Of a stretch of 64,000 nt of DNA, positions 40,850 to 48,738 are shown piece after piece. The first letter of the stretch is position 1. Each line of letters opens with the position of its first letter. This DNA is from UBA3792 sp946185305 (lineage in GTDB: Bacteria > Bacillota > Clostridia > Christensenellales > CAG-138). The notes below the pieces were generated by a model, which did no database searches, was not told where the DNA came from, and worked only from the letters and a program-made list of their open reading frames with translations. The DNA is taken from the NCBI GenBank assembly GCA_946185305.1, contig CAMHJE010000002.1, forward strand, positions 1-64,000, read 5' to 3'. Position numbers and translations under genes: made by a program.

Positions 40850-41431
40850 TTATGCCATAAAGGCCGCGATGCCGGTCTTTAAAAACAGCTCAAGCTGCTT
40901 GGCGATCTCCTCCAGAGGCTGCTGCATGCCCGCGTTCAGCCAGTCGCGGTACAGCGTCAGCGTGCCGCCCGTGATAAAGTCCGCGTACAGCTTCGTGTAA
41001 GCGATTTTGGGCGGCGAGACGTGCTTTTTCAGCAGCGCGCTCACCCGCGTGGCAAACGCGTCGCCGAGCTTTTGCAGCACCTGCGAATATTTGTTCTTCC
41101 GCACCAGCGGCACGGTCAGCTCGTCGTGCGCCGCAAACGCGTTCGTCACCGCCTGCAGAAAGCCGAGCGGATCGCGCGGGCAGCGTTCGAGATCGGCCTC
41201 CCCAATGGCCTTGGCGACGAGCCGCACCAGCTCGTCCTCCAATTCGTCGCGGATCGCCGTCACGCCCTCGTAATAGTTGTACACCGTCTTGCGATCCACG
41301 TCCGCGGCCTCGGCGATATCCGTGACCGTGATCGTGCCGCCCTCCCTTTGGCCGAGCAGCTTTAAGTATGCACGGCGGATCGCGGCCTTGGTCCGCGCCA
41401 CGCGGCTGTCACACTTTCTTTCCTTTTTCAT
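40850..41431 (-). CDS. TetR-family transcriptional regulator of the fak operon
   Basis: A 193-residue TetR-like repressor: N-terminal helix-turn-helix at about 15-60 (TKAAIRRAYLKLL ... TITVTDIAEAADVDRKTVYNYYEG) and a helical ligand-binding half with an FYK-type C-terminal domain. It is transcribed ahead of fakA from the same promoter, a common arrangement for an autoregulator. The ligand may be an acyl chain, but that is inference from context. Start ATG 41431 follows GAGGGAA; an upstream in-frame ATG at 41503 precedes the -10 box and is rejected. Confidence 0.82.
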   Translation of the reverse strand: MKKERKCDSRVARTKAAIRRAYLKLLGQREGGTITVTDIAEAADVDRKTVYNYYEGVTAIRDELEDELVRLVAKAIGEADLERCPRDPLGFLQAVTNAFAAHDELTVPLVRKNKYSQVLQKLGDAFATRVSALLKKHVSPPKIAYTKLYADFITGGTLTLYRDWLNAGMQQPLEEIAKQLELFLKTGIAAFMA

Positions 41432-41469
41432 GATTCGTTCCCTCTTGTCGGATCGTGTCGAATTTTTCC

Positions 41470-41508
41470 ACACCTGTGTATTATAATGCAACAGCCGGCA
41501 CATTGCAA
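41470..41508 (-). promoter_or_regulatory. Promoter of the tetR-fak operon with a short palindrome
   Basis: Minus-strand TTGCAA (41503-41508) and TATAAT (41480-41485), spacing 17. CACA-CC-TGTG sits just downstream of the -10 box (about 41469-41478), where a repressor could bind. Confidence 0.6.
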
Positions 41509-41559
41509 CCGTTTTCCCCGAAAAAGCGGGATTTTTTGCAGTCGCGTTCTGCGATAGGC

Positions 41560-41617
41560 AATCGTTACCGAATCGTTACAATTTGGGGATGACCGCGCGC
41601 GCCCGATTTGCTATAAT
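41560..41617 (+). promoter_or_regulatory. Promoter and direct-repeat operator of the response regulator operon
   Basis: Two direct repeats AATCGTTAC (41560-41568 and 41571-41579), 11 bases apart centre to centre, lie upstream of the -10 TATAAT (41612-41617). The -35 box is poor. This is the layout of an OmpR/PhoB-type activator site, so the regulator may control its own operon. Confidence 0.6.
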
Positions 41618-41643
41618 GCAGGTAAAGAAAGGCGGAGAACGAT

Positions 41644-42306
41644 ATGCGAACGATTTTCATAGTCGAGGACGACGAGGCGATCAACCGGCTGCTGTGCATG
41701 AACCTGTCCGTGACCGGGTATATGGTGACCGGCGAATACGACGGTGCGGAGGCAAAAGCGCGCATCGAGCGCGGCGAACGCTATGACCTTGCCCTGCTGG
41801 ATATCATGCTGCCGGGCCTGGACGGCTTCGAGCTGCTGGACACGTTCAAGGCGGCGTCAATCCCGGTGATCTTTCTGACGGCCAAGAACGCCGTGGAGGA
41901 TCGCGTGAAGGGTCTGCGCGACGGCGCGGAGGATTACATCGTCAAGCCGTTTGCGCTTGAAGAGCTGCTTGCGCGGATCGACAAGGTGCTTTCGCGGCAC
42001 CTGCCGCCGCCGGACTCGATCCGTCTCGGCGATATCGAAATCTTCCCGAAAAGCCGCTCGGTCACAAAAGCCGGGCAGCCTCTTGAGCTGACGCCGACGC
42101 AGTATGACCTGTTGCTGCTGCTTGCCAAGAACAAAAACGTCGCCCTCTCGCGCGAACGCATCCTGTCCGAGATCTGGAACAGCGATTTTATCGGGGAATC
42201 CCGCGCCATCGACAACCATATTTCGCAGCTGCGCCGCCGTACCGGGCTGCCGATCGTCGCGGTGAGCCGCGTCGGCTACCGGCTCGAAACGGATGAGGGG
42301 GTATAA
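41644..42306 (+). CDS. OmpR/PhoB-family response regulator
   Basis: A 220-residue response regulator. The receiver domain has the acidic pocket EDDE, phosphoacceptor D53 (LLDIMLPGLD), T79 and K101 (KPFALEELLA). A winged-helix DNA-binding domain follows (about 125-218; LSRERILSEIWN, ESRAIDNHISQLRRR). It is followed by its histidine kinase gene and two lipoproteins, all in one operon. The direct repeats upstream suggest positive autoregulation. Confidence 0.95.
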   Translation: MRTIFIVEDDEAINRLLCMNLSVTGYMVTGEYDGAEAKARIERGERYDLALLDIMLPGLDGFELLDTFKAASIPVIFLTAKNAVEDRVKGLRDGAEDYIVKPFALEELLARIDKVLSRHLPPPDSIRLGDIEIFPKSRSVTKAGQPLELTPTQYDLLLLLAKNKNVALSRERILSEIWNSDFIGESRAIDNHISQLRRRTGLPIVAVSRVGYRLETDEGV

Positions 42307-42333
42307 CCGGCACAGCTGTGCCGCACAACCGGC

Positions 42334-43695
42334 ATGAAACTGTCTCTGAAAATGAGTCTGCTCTCCATAGGACTATCGGCGCTGACGCTGCTCGCGGTCG
42401 GCGCTGTTGTGCTGCGCGCAGCGTATCGGCAATCGCTCGACGCCGAGCGTGAAAACGCGCGGGCGCGGCTCAGCTTTTTGACGACCTCCTACGCCGTCGC
42501 CGTGGACCGCGAAGGGCTCGAGCCGCTGTCCTCCTTTGCGGAAAAGAACCGGCGGCAATACCTGTTTCGCCGCTTTGACAAGGGCGACGAGAAGTGGCAG
42601 TTCGTCTATATGGGCGACACGCTCTATAACGATTCGTCGCTTGCGCTCGACCGGCTGATGAACGGCGCGGGCGAACGGCTGTTTGCGATGGGCGACCGGT
42701 ATGTGATCGTGCTCTGCGAATCGCTCCCGGACGGCAGCGATATCTACCTGCTGCACGACTGCACGGCAGTCATCGACGCGGCGCGCCGCCTGACGCACAC
42801 GTTTCTGCTGATCGGCGGCGTCGCTTTTTTGGCGCTTGCCGTAGCGCTGTGGCTGTTGACGCACGCGGCGCTCGGCCCGCTTGCGGAGCTCGAACGCGCG
42901 GCGCGGCGCATGGCGGCGGGCGATTACGAAACCCCGATCCGAAGCCGGCACCGTGACGAGGTCGGCTCGCTCGCACGGAGCTTTGAGCAGATGCGTCTGA
43001 GCGTGCAGGAGCAGATCGCGGCGGTGTCCGAGGTCGCGGAGCAGCGGAAGCTGCTGGTCGGCGCGCTCACGCATGAGCTGAAAACGCCGATGACCGCAAT
43101 CGTGGGTTACAGCGAAGCCCTGCACACGCTGCGGCTTTCGGAGGAACAGCAGGCCGAAAGCCTCCGGTTTTTGTACGCGGAAAGCAAACGGCTGGAGGCG
43201 CTGACGCAGAAGATGATGCGCCTGATCGCCGTGGACGGCGGCGAGGCCATTGCGCTTTTGCCCGTGACCGGCGAGGCGCTTTCGCAAACGCTGCGCCCGA
43301 TGCTGTCCAAGCTCGCCGAGCAGCGCGGCGTGGCGCTGCATCTTGCGCTGAACGGCTTTGCCGCGATCGGCGACGCCGACCTGTTGTGCAGCGTCCTGAC
43401 CAATCTGTTTGATAACGCGGTTTCCGCCGGTGCGAGCGAGGTTTGGCTGGCCGGGCGCGGCCCCGTGCTCGTCGTGACCGACAACGGCCCCGGCATGACC
43501 AAGGAGGTGCTTGCCCGCGTGACCGAGCCGTTCTATCGCGCGGACAAGGCGCGCAGCCGCAAAACCGGGCACGCGGGGCTCGGCCTTGCGCTCGTGCAGC
43601 GGATCGTGACGCTGCACCGCGGCACGCTGCTGATCGAAAGCGAACCGAACCAAGGCACGACCGTGACCGTGAAGCTGCGGGAGGCGGAGGCATGA
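42334..43695 (+). CDS. Sensor histidine kinase with HAMP domain
   Basis: A 453-residue membrane kinase. Helix 1 is at about 8-30, the outside sensor loop spans about 31-152, helix 2 lies at about 155-176, and HAMP at about 177-230. The phosphoacceptor is H247 in ALTHELKTP; the ATPase domain has NLFDNAV, VTDNGPGM and GLGLALVQ. The start ATG 42334 has no close ribosome site; GAGGGGG lies at 42295-42300 with a palindrome in between. The stop overlaps the next lipoprotein's ATG (ATGA). Confidence 0.94.
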   Translation: MKLSLKMSLLSIGLSALTLLAVGAVVLRAAYRQSLDAERENARARLSFLTTSYAVAVDREGLEPLSSFAEKNRRQYLFRRFDKGDEKWQFVYMGDTLYNDSSLALDRLMNGAGERLFAMGDRYVIVLCESLPDGSDIYLLHDCTAVIDAARRLTHTFLLIGGVAFLALAVALWLLTHAALGPLAELERAARRMAAGDYETPIRSRHRDEVGSLARSFEQMRLSVQEQIAAVSEVAEQRKLLVGALTHELKTPMTAIVGYSEALHTLRLSEEQQAESLRFLYAESKRLEALTQKMMRLIAVDGGEAIALLPVTGEALSQTLRPMLSKLAEQRGVALHLALNGFAAIGDADLLCSVLTNLFDNAVSAGASEVWLAGRGPVLVVTDNGPGMTKEVLARVTEPFYRADKARSRKTGHAGLGLALVQRIVTLHRGTLLIESEPNQGTTVTVKLREAEA

Positions 43696-45245
43696 AAAAG
43701 AAGCGAATCGCGGGGCTGCTCGCCCTGCTGCTGCTTTGCGGCTGTATGACGGAGGAATTTGCCGCCGTCTCGCCCGAGGCTTTCCGTCCCGAACCGACGC
43801 CCACGCTGCCGCCCGCCGCACAGGCGACCGCAAGCCCGACCCGCGCCGCCAATGAGCAGGTGCTGTTTACCTACCCCGATACGGTTTCGTTCTCCGCCAA
43901 GCAGGGACTTTTGACCGTGACCGGCGAAGCCGCCGTGGACGCGTCCTCCCTTTCCTCGCTGATTGCCCGCGTCGGCCCCGCTGACTTCACCGCCGAGCGC
44001 ACCGCCCTGCTGTACGACGCCTGCATGGACGGCGATATAACCTATTTCTACCCGTACAGCAGCGCCGCCTATCTCTACTATCCCGAATTTTCCGATGAGG
44101 AGCTTTCCGCCGCGGCCGACGCAATACAGACGCTGATCGACGCGGGTCTCGGCAGCACCGGCCATGAGGACGGGCATGCGCAATGGTCGCTCATCCGGCA
44201 GCGCGCCCTCGCTCGCACAGCCGACCACCCGGCGCACATCGACCGCGAAAGAACCGCGCCGACCCTGTCGGACGCGCCGGGCAGCGTGACGCTGACAAAC
44301 GAGCGCGGCCGCCCGGTTGGGGAGGCCCGCTATACCCGTAAGGAAACCGGCGCTTTGGAAACGGCCCTGCGGGGGCTTGGGAAAAACTTTGTCGTGCAGA
44401 ACGCCGCGCGGTGGGAAAACGCGGACGAAGCCGCCGCCGCGCTGCGGGAGATGCCGCCCGCGCTGTCGTGGTTTTCCTCGTTCCGCTATACGAACAACCT
44501 GCCGCTGGTGAACGGGCTTGTCGGAAAAGAGTTTGCCGCCCGGCTCGATGTGACCGACCTTGCCGAAACGGACGAAACGCCCGCGGGCTGTACGCTTGCG
44601 CTGTCGCCAAAGGCGGCCTTCGACGCCGCGCGGCAGTTTTTGCACCGCGCCGGGGTGATGAATTTCGAGCCGTATCGCATCACCTTTTTTGCCGGTCCTA
44701 CGGGAAAACAATGGTATGAGGTGCGCTGCGCGCGCTGTTACGACGGTCTGATGGTTTACTGCCTGACCGGGCAGAATCTGTTGCCCTACGGCTCGTTTGC
44801 CCATGATGCGCAGACGCCGTCCGACTGGACGAACGAGTTTTGCGGGATGCTGCTCGACGACGGCGGCGTGTTCGCCGCGACATGGGAGCATCCGCTTCGG
44901 CTGCTCCGCACGGAGCCGGACGGCGCCCGCGATACGGTCGTGCTGCAGGAAGCCGTGGACTTGGCGACGGCCTATCTTTTGGCGCAATACGGCGATACGC
45001 GCGTCGCCCGCACCGCGACGGTGCAGCGCGTGTCCCTGGTGCTTTGCTGCGTGCCGGATCCGAATGCCGACCGGGAGGGGCGGCTCCTTCCCGCATGGCT
45101 TGTGCAATACGCCTACGGGCGGGACGATACCGCCGCCGAGCGTGACAATCTGCACCTTGTCGCGTTCTCCCAAATCACCGGCGAAAAGCTCGGCGAAAGC
45201 GCGCTGCCGCCCTCGTTTGACCGACGCAATGCGGAGGAGAGATAA
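43692..45245 (+). CDS. Lipoprotein, first of two paralogues
   Basis: A 517-residue secreted lipoprotein with signal peptide and lipobox LLCGC, then a Pro/Thr linker (PEPTPTLPP) and a large extracellular part. It shares its architecture with the next gene: a VPDP/YRP-like C-terminal region and repeated segments ending in VDLATAYLLAQYGDT-type motifs. It may belong to a DUF6034-like family, which I cannot confirm. The 4-base overlap with the kinase and the close following gene indicate an output or input partner of the two-component system in the envelope. Confidence 0.75.
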   Translation: MKKKRIAGLLALLLLCGCMTEEFAAVSPEAFRPEPTPTLPPAAQATASPTRAANEQVLFTYPDTVSFSAKQGLLTVTGEAAVDASSLSSLIARVGPADFTAERTALLYDACMDGDITYFYPYSSAAYLYYPEFSDEELSAAADAIQTLIDAGLGSTGHEDGHAQWSLIRQRALARTADHPAHIDRERTAPTLSDAPGSVTLTNERGRPVGEARYTRKETGALETALRGLGKNFVVQNAARWENADEAAAALREMPPALSWFSSFRYTNNLPLVNGLVGKEFAARLDVTDLAETDETPAGCTLALSPKAAFDAARQFLHRAGVMNFEPYRITFFAGPTGKQWYEVRCARCYDGLMVYCLTGQNLLPYGSFAHDAQTPSDWTNEFCGMLLDDGGVFAATWEHPLRLLRTEPDGARDTVVLQEAVDLATAYLLAQYGDTRVARTATVQRVSLVLCCVPDPNADREGRLLPAWLVQYAYGRDDTAAERDNLHLVAFSQITGEKLGESALPPSFDRRNAEER

Positions 45246-45247
45246 AA

Positions 45248-46777
45248 ATGAAACGGAGTCTTTGTTTGCTGCTCGCTTTGCTGCTGCTCGGCTGCGCGAG
45301 CGAATTTGCCCCGCTCGATACCGCGGCCTATCCCGCCGCGCCGGTCGAGGGCGACCCGTATGTGCGTGACGCTTCGCTTCCGCTCGAAAAGCGGCGCTAT
45401 CTGATGGAACGGCTTGGGCTGACCGAGGACGAGCGCACATGGACGGAGCCGGGGCTTTCCGGCACGTTCCCGATCCATGTGCCGGACGTGCTGGCGATGC
45501 CGGTGTACCGGCTCCATGCGATGCAGTTCAGCGAGGAAAATCTCCAATACCTTGCCGAAGCCTGCTTCCCGGACGGCAGGATGACAAACGAAGTGTTTTC
45601 CGATGCCTTCAGCCAAGACGAGCTGCAATACATGATCGCGCGGCTTAAGGAAGCGCTTGCCACCTATACGGACGAGATGATAAGTGAGGATCCTCTCTTT
45701 GTCCGGCAAAAGGAAGAAATACAGGAAACGATCGACCGCTACACCGCCATGCTTGCGGATGCGCCGGCCACCATCGAGCGCACCCCGGCAAGCGTTCATT
45801 TTATGCCGATGGACGCCTATGGCTGTACTTCGCTGACGCATAACAAGGAAGAAATCCTGCTCCATCAGCAGGATTGCGAATGGCTTTCGGATGTTCCTTC
45901 TCCTTATATATGCTCCTTTTTAAGCGTTACAAACTTTTATCCGACCTCCGAGGAAATCTTTTATGTTTCGCAAGAGATAGATCAAAACAGGGAAACCGTG
46001 ATCGACGGGCATTGGGAAGGGCCAAAGGGCAGCAGCGTCTTATTCTTTTATTCAACTTATAACGGAATAGCGGTAAGCGAGACCAATTGCGGCAGCCGAA
46101 TCGACGTGCTTCCCTATTTGGACGGAGACGAAAAGCCGGAGGAATGTTTTCTCGAAAAGACGCCGAAAGAAGCGGCGGAGGACGTAAAAGCCTTTTTGCA
46201 TGCCGCGCACATTCCGGCTTCGTTCGGACGGTTCGATCTCTGCACCACACCCGGCGGATCGCTGCAATCCTATAACGTCCGGTGCAATCCCGTGGTAGAC
46301 AATATCCCGGTCGTGTCCGTGATGAACCGCAGCCCCCTGACCGCCCCGCCCTATGGAGAGCCGCATCTGCCGGTGGAGGATGAAACCTGGACGTATACCG
46401 TTCTGCGTTTTATCGTGTCGGGATCGCGCATCGTGTTTGTGAATTGGTTTTCCCCGATCCGGGCCGGCGAGCAGCTGGAGGCCGATGCCGCGCTGCTGCC
46501 GTATGCGGAGGTGGAGGCCGTGGCAAAGGCCGCGCTGTCCGGGGACTGTCCGGAGGGGATCATCCCGCTTTCGGCGTCTCTGGTGCTCCGTGCAATCAAC
46601 GACCCGACGCTGCTGCACGAGGGGCTGCTGCGCCCCGCCTGGTGCTTTGTCTACCGCCCGCGATCCGCAGACGAGGACGTGCGCTATACGCTCTCCGTCG
46701 ACGCCGTGACCGGCGAGCCCATCGACTTCGGCACGGATCTTTGCGATTTGAAACCGTCGGAGATCCCGGATCATTGA
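45248..46777 (+). CDS. Lipoprotein, second of two paralogues
   Basis: A 509-residue lipoprotein: MKRSLCLLLALLLLGC, a typical lipobox, then an acidic extracellular chain. Order and length match the previous gene (both have a conserved C-terminal LVLRAINDPTLL/PAWCFVY-like or VLCCVPDPN/LPAWLVQY region), so the two arose by duplication. It starts two bases after the upstream stop and ends the two-component operon. The middle part (about 210-270) is less GC-rich than the rest. Function unknown. Confidence 0.75.
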   Translation: MKRSLCLLLALLLLGCASEFAPLDTAAYPAAPVEGDPYVRDASLPLEKRRYLMERLGLTEDERTWTEPGLSGTFPIHVPDVLAMPVYRLHAMQFSEENLQYLAEACFPDGRMTNEVFSDAFSQDELQYMIARLKEALATYTDEMISEDPLFVRQKEEIQETIDRYTAMLADAPATIERTPASVHFMPMDAYGCTSLTHNKEEILLHQQDCEWLSDVPSPYICSFLSVTNFYPTSEEIFYVSQEIDQNRETVIDGHWEGPKGSSVLFFYSTYNGIAVSETNCGSRIDVLPYLDGDEKPEECFLEKTPKEAAEDVKAFLHAAHIPASFGRFDLCTTPGGSLQSYNVRCNPVVDNIPVVSVMNRSPLTAPPYGEPHLPVEDETWTYTVLRFIVSGSRIVFVNWFSPIRAGEQLEADAALLPYAEVEAVAKAALSGDCPEGIIPLSASLVLRAINDPTLLHEGLLRPAWCFVYRPRSADEDVRYTLSVDAVTGEPIDFGTDLCDLKPSEIPDH

Positions 46778-46782
46778 ACGCA

Positions 46783-46813
46783 AAACGCACGGGAACGAAC
46801 CCGTGCGTTTTTT
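46783..46813. terminator. Bidirectional terminator
   Basis: AAACGCACGGG (46783-46793) faces CCCGTGCGTTT (46800-46810) with Ts on the plus side and As on the other; it separates two convergent operons. Confidence 0.9.
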
Positions 46814-46830
46814 GATTGCCTTCTTTTTCG

Positions 46831-48738
46831 TTATTCCGCTTCCTTCAAAATGTACGCCGCGACCGCGCGGGGCGTATTGAGCTCCGGGGCGGCATGGGTG
46901 TCGATGGTGACGCCGAAATCGGCGCCGATCCGTTCGATCAGCGAGAAGTATTGCAGCGAATCGCCGCCGAGGTCGTACTGGAAATGGCTGTCCGGCGTGA
47001 CGTTGTCCATGCCGGTCACGTCGGCAAACGCCGCCATCACGCGCGGCAGAATCTCCTCCAAGCCCTTTTCATAGAGCGTCTCGGCCTTTTCGGTCGGCCG
47101 GTCGGCGGCGTGGACGCGGAGGGTGCCGTTGGCAAGGCGCTTTTTGACCTCGCCGTTTTGCACCTTCATCGTCAGCGCCAAGGGCAGCGGCTCCTCGGCA
47201 AAGACGATCCGATCCACACGATAGGCACGCGGCAGAGCCGCGTTTTTGGCATACAGCTGTTCGGCAAGGTTGCCGAGCGCGTAGGCGTTATGCTGCTTCG
47301 GCTCGACGACAAGCACCGCCATCGTCCCGCCGCCCGGACGCTTCTGCTCCACGGCGGCCAGATTTTGAATCAGCGGGCTGCCGAACGCGGCTTCGATCAC
47401 GGCGGGGGCGATGCGCTCGCCGTTTTCGCCGTTGATCATATCGTCGGTACGTCCCGCAAAGAACAGATACCCGCCCTTGCGAATCTCGATGCAGTCCTTG
47501 GTATCGAACCACGCCAAGGGGTCATGCGGGATGCGGACGCCGTTTTCGTAGGTGGCGGTATAGCAGGTGCGGCCGCGCACCCACAGGCTGTTTTCGCCCT
47601 GCTTCGCCTCCATCGATGGGAACAGCTTGCCGATAGAGCCTTCCATGCGCGCCTTGGCGCTGTGCCGCAGCTCAACCGAGGCGATGCCGATTTCGGTCAT
47701 GCCGTAGCCGTTATACAGCGGGTAGGCAATGCCGTTGATCAGCCGCATCGTGTCCTCGCGCACGGCGCCGCCGCCGGTGATGCAGAACCGCACCGCATTG
47801 CCGAGCGCCTGCCTTTGCACCGAGCGGAACAGGACTTCCCTTGCAAACCACCGGCCGAGCCGCGGAAACAGCCCGCTTTGCAGCGCAAGGGACAGCTTCA
47901 GGCCCTTTTCGAGCTTTTCGGCCTGCCCGGTGCGCTTGGCGGTGCGCAGCACGGCGTCCGCGACGGCGTTCCAAAAGATCGGCAGGCAAAAGATGTGCGT
48001 GACCTCGTGCTTTTGGCACGTTTCGGAAATGACCTCCGGCGCCAAGGACGGCAGCAGCACAAGCGTTCGGCCAAAGCAGGAGAACCACAGCAGCACCGCC
48101 GAAAGGCCGAAGATGTGATAGAACGGCAAAAAGGCGAGCAGCTTAAGATGCCCGTGGTAGAACGTGGCGACGGTGTGGTTTTCCTTCAGCACATAGCCGG
48201 AGTTGCGGATCTGCGCACAGACGGCTTTGCCGTCGAACGCGATCAGGCGCGGTTTGCCCGTCGTGCCGGAGGTGCAAAGGATGATCTCGTCCGCCCAGTC
48301 GCAATAATCGCCGCTTGCCGTCAGCGCGTCCGGCGCTATCGTTTCGGCGGCGGTAAAATCGCGGTTGCCGATCACATGCTTTGCGGCACATTCCGTAAGG
48401 CACCCTTCGACCATATCCAAAGGCGCGTTGGTGTTCAAAAGCAGTGGCCTGTACCCTGCGCGCAGGATCGCCCAAAAGGCCACGACCCAATCGATGCCGT
48501 TCGGGAGGTAGATCCCGACCGGGCCGCCCGCGGGATACGCCGAAAGGCGCGTATGCAGCGCGGCGGTCGCACTTTCGATGCGGCGCTGCGCCTCGCCGTA
48601 GGTGACGGTGCAAATCCTGCCGTTTTCGTCCCACTCGAAAAGCGCCTCGTTTGTGAAGCGGAACGCGAACGTATATACGGTGGAGAGGGACTGTTCGGCC
48701 CTCTCCAGCTCTTGTATGATCTTTTCGTAGAATGTCAT
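46831..48738 (-). CDS. Adenylating enzyme fused to a carrier domain
   Basis: A 635-residue ANL-family enzyme. Core motifs are CTSGTTGKPR (A3), NGYGMTEIG (A5), FDTKD (A7), FFAGRTDDMINGENGERI (A8) and MKVQNGEVKKRL with the C-terminal lysine (A10). A C-terminal acyl-carrier domain (about 560-635) carries the phosphopantetheine serine in DLGGDSLQYF. It should activate a carboxylic acid as AMP ester and load its own carrier. It is translationally coupled to glgA (ATGA overlap), an unusual place for such an enzyme. The substrate (fatty acid or other acid) is unknown. Confidence 0.88.
   Translation of the reverse strand: MTFYEKIIQELERAEQSLSTVYTFAFRFTNEALFEWDENGRICTVTYGEAQRRIESATAALHTRLSAYPAGGPVGIYLPNGIDWVVAFWAILRAGYRPLLLNTNAPLDMVEGCLTECAAKHVIGNRDFTAAETIAPDALTASGDYCDWADEIILCTSGTTGKPRLIAFDGKAVCAQIRNSGYVLKENHTVATFYHGHLKLLAFLPFYHIFGLSAVLLWFSCFGRTLVLLPSLAPEVISETCQKHEVTHIFCLPIFWNAVADAVLRTAKRTGQAEKLEKGLKLSLALQSGLFPRLGRWFAREVLFRSVQRQALGNAVRFCITGGGAVREDTMRLINGIAYPLYNGYGMTEIGIASVELRHSAKARMEGSIGKLFPSMEAKQGENSLWVRGRTCYTATYENGVRIPHDPLAWFDTKDCIEIRKGGYLFFAGRTDDMINGENGERIAPAVIEAAFGSPLIQNLAAVEQKRPGGGTMAVLVVEPKQHNAYALGNLAEQLYAKNAALPRAYRVDRIVFAEEPLPLALTMKVQNGEVKKRLANGTLRVHAADRPTEKAETLYEKGLEEILPRVMAAFADVTGMDNVTPDSHFQYDLGGDSLQYFSLIERIGADFGVTIDTHAAPELNTPRAVAAYILKEAE

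Noticed and set aside
39100..40860. A 586-codon open frame antisense to fakA, and similar long antisense frames at 46816-48900, 50074-52713 and 52463-54550
   Set aside because: They lie exactly opposite well-recognised genes, arise from high GC third positions, lack ribosome sites and show no protein motifs.
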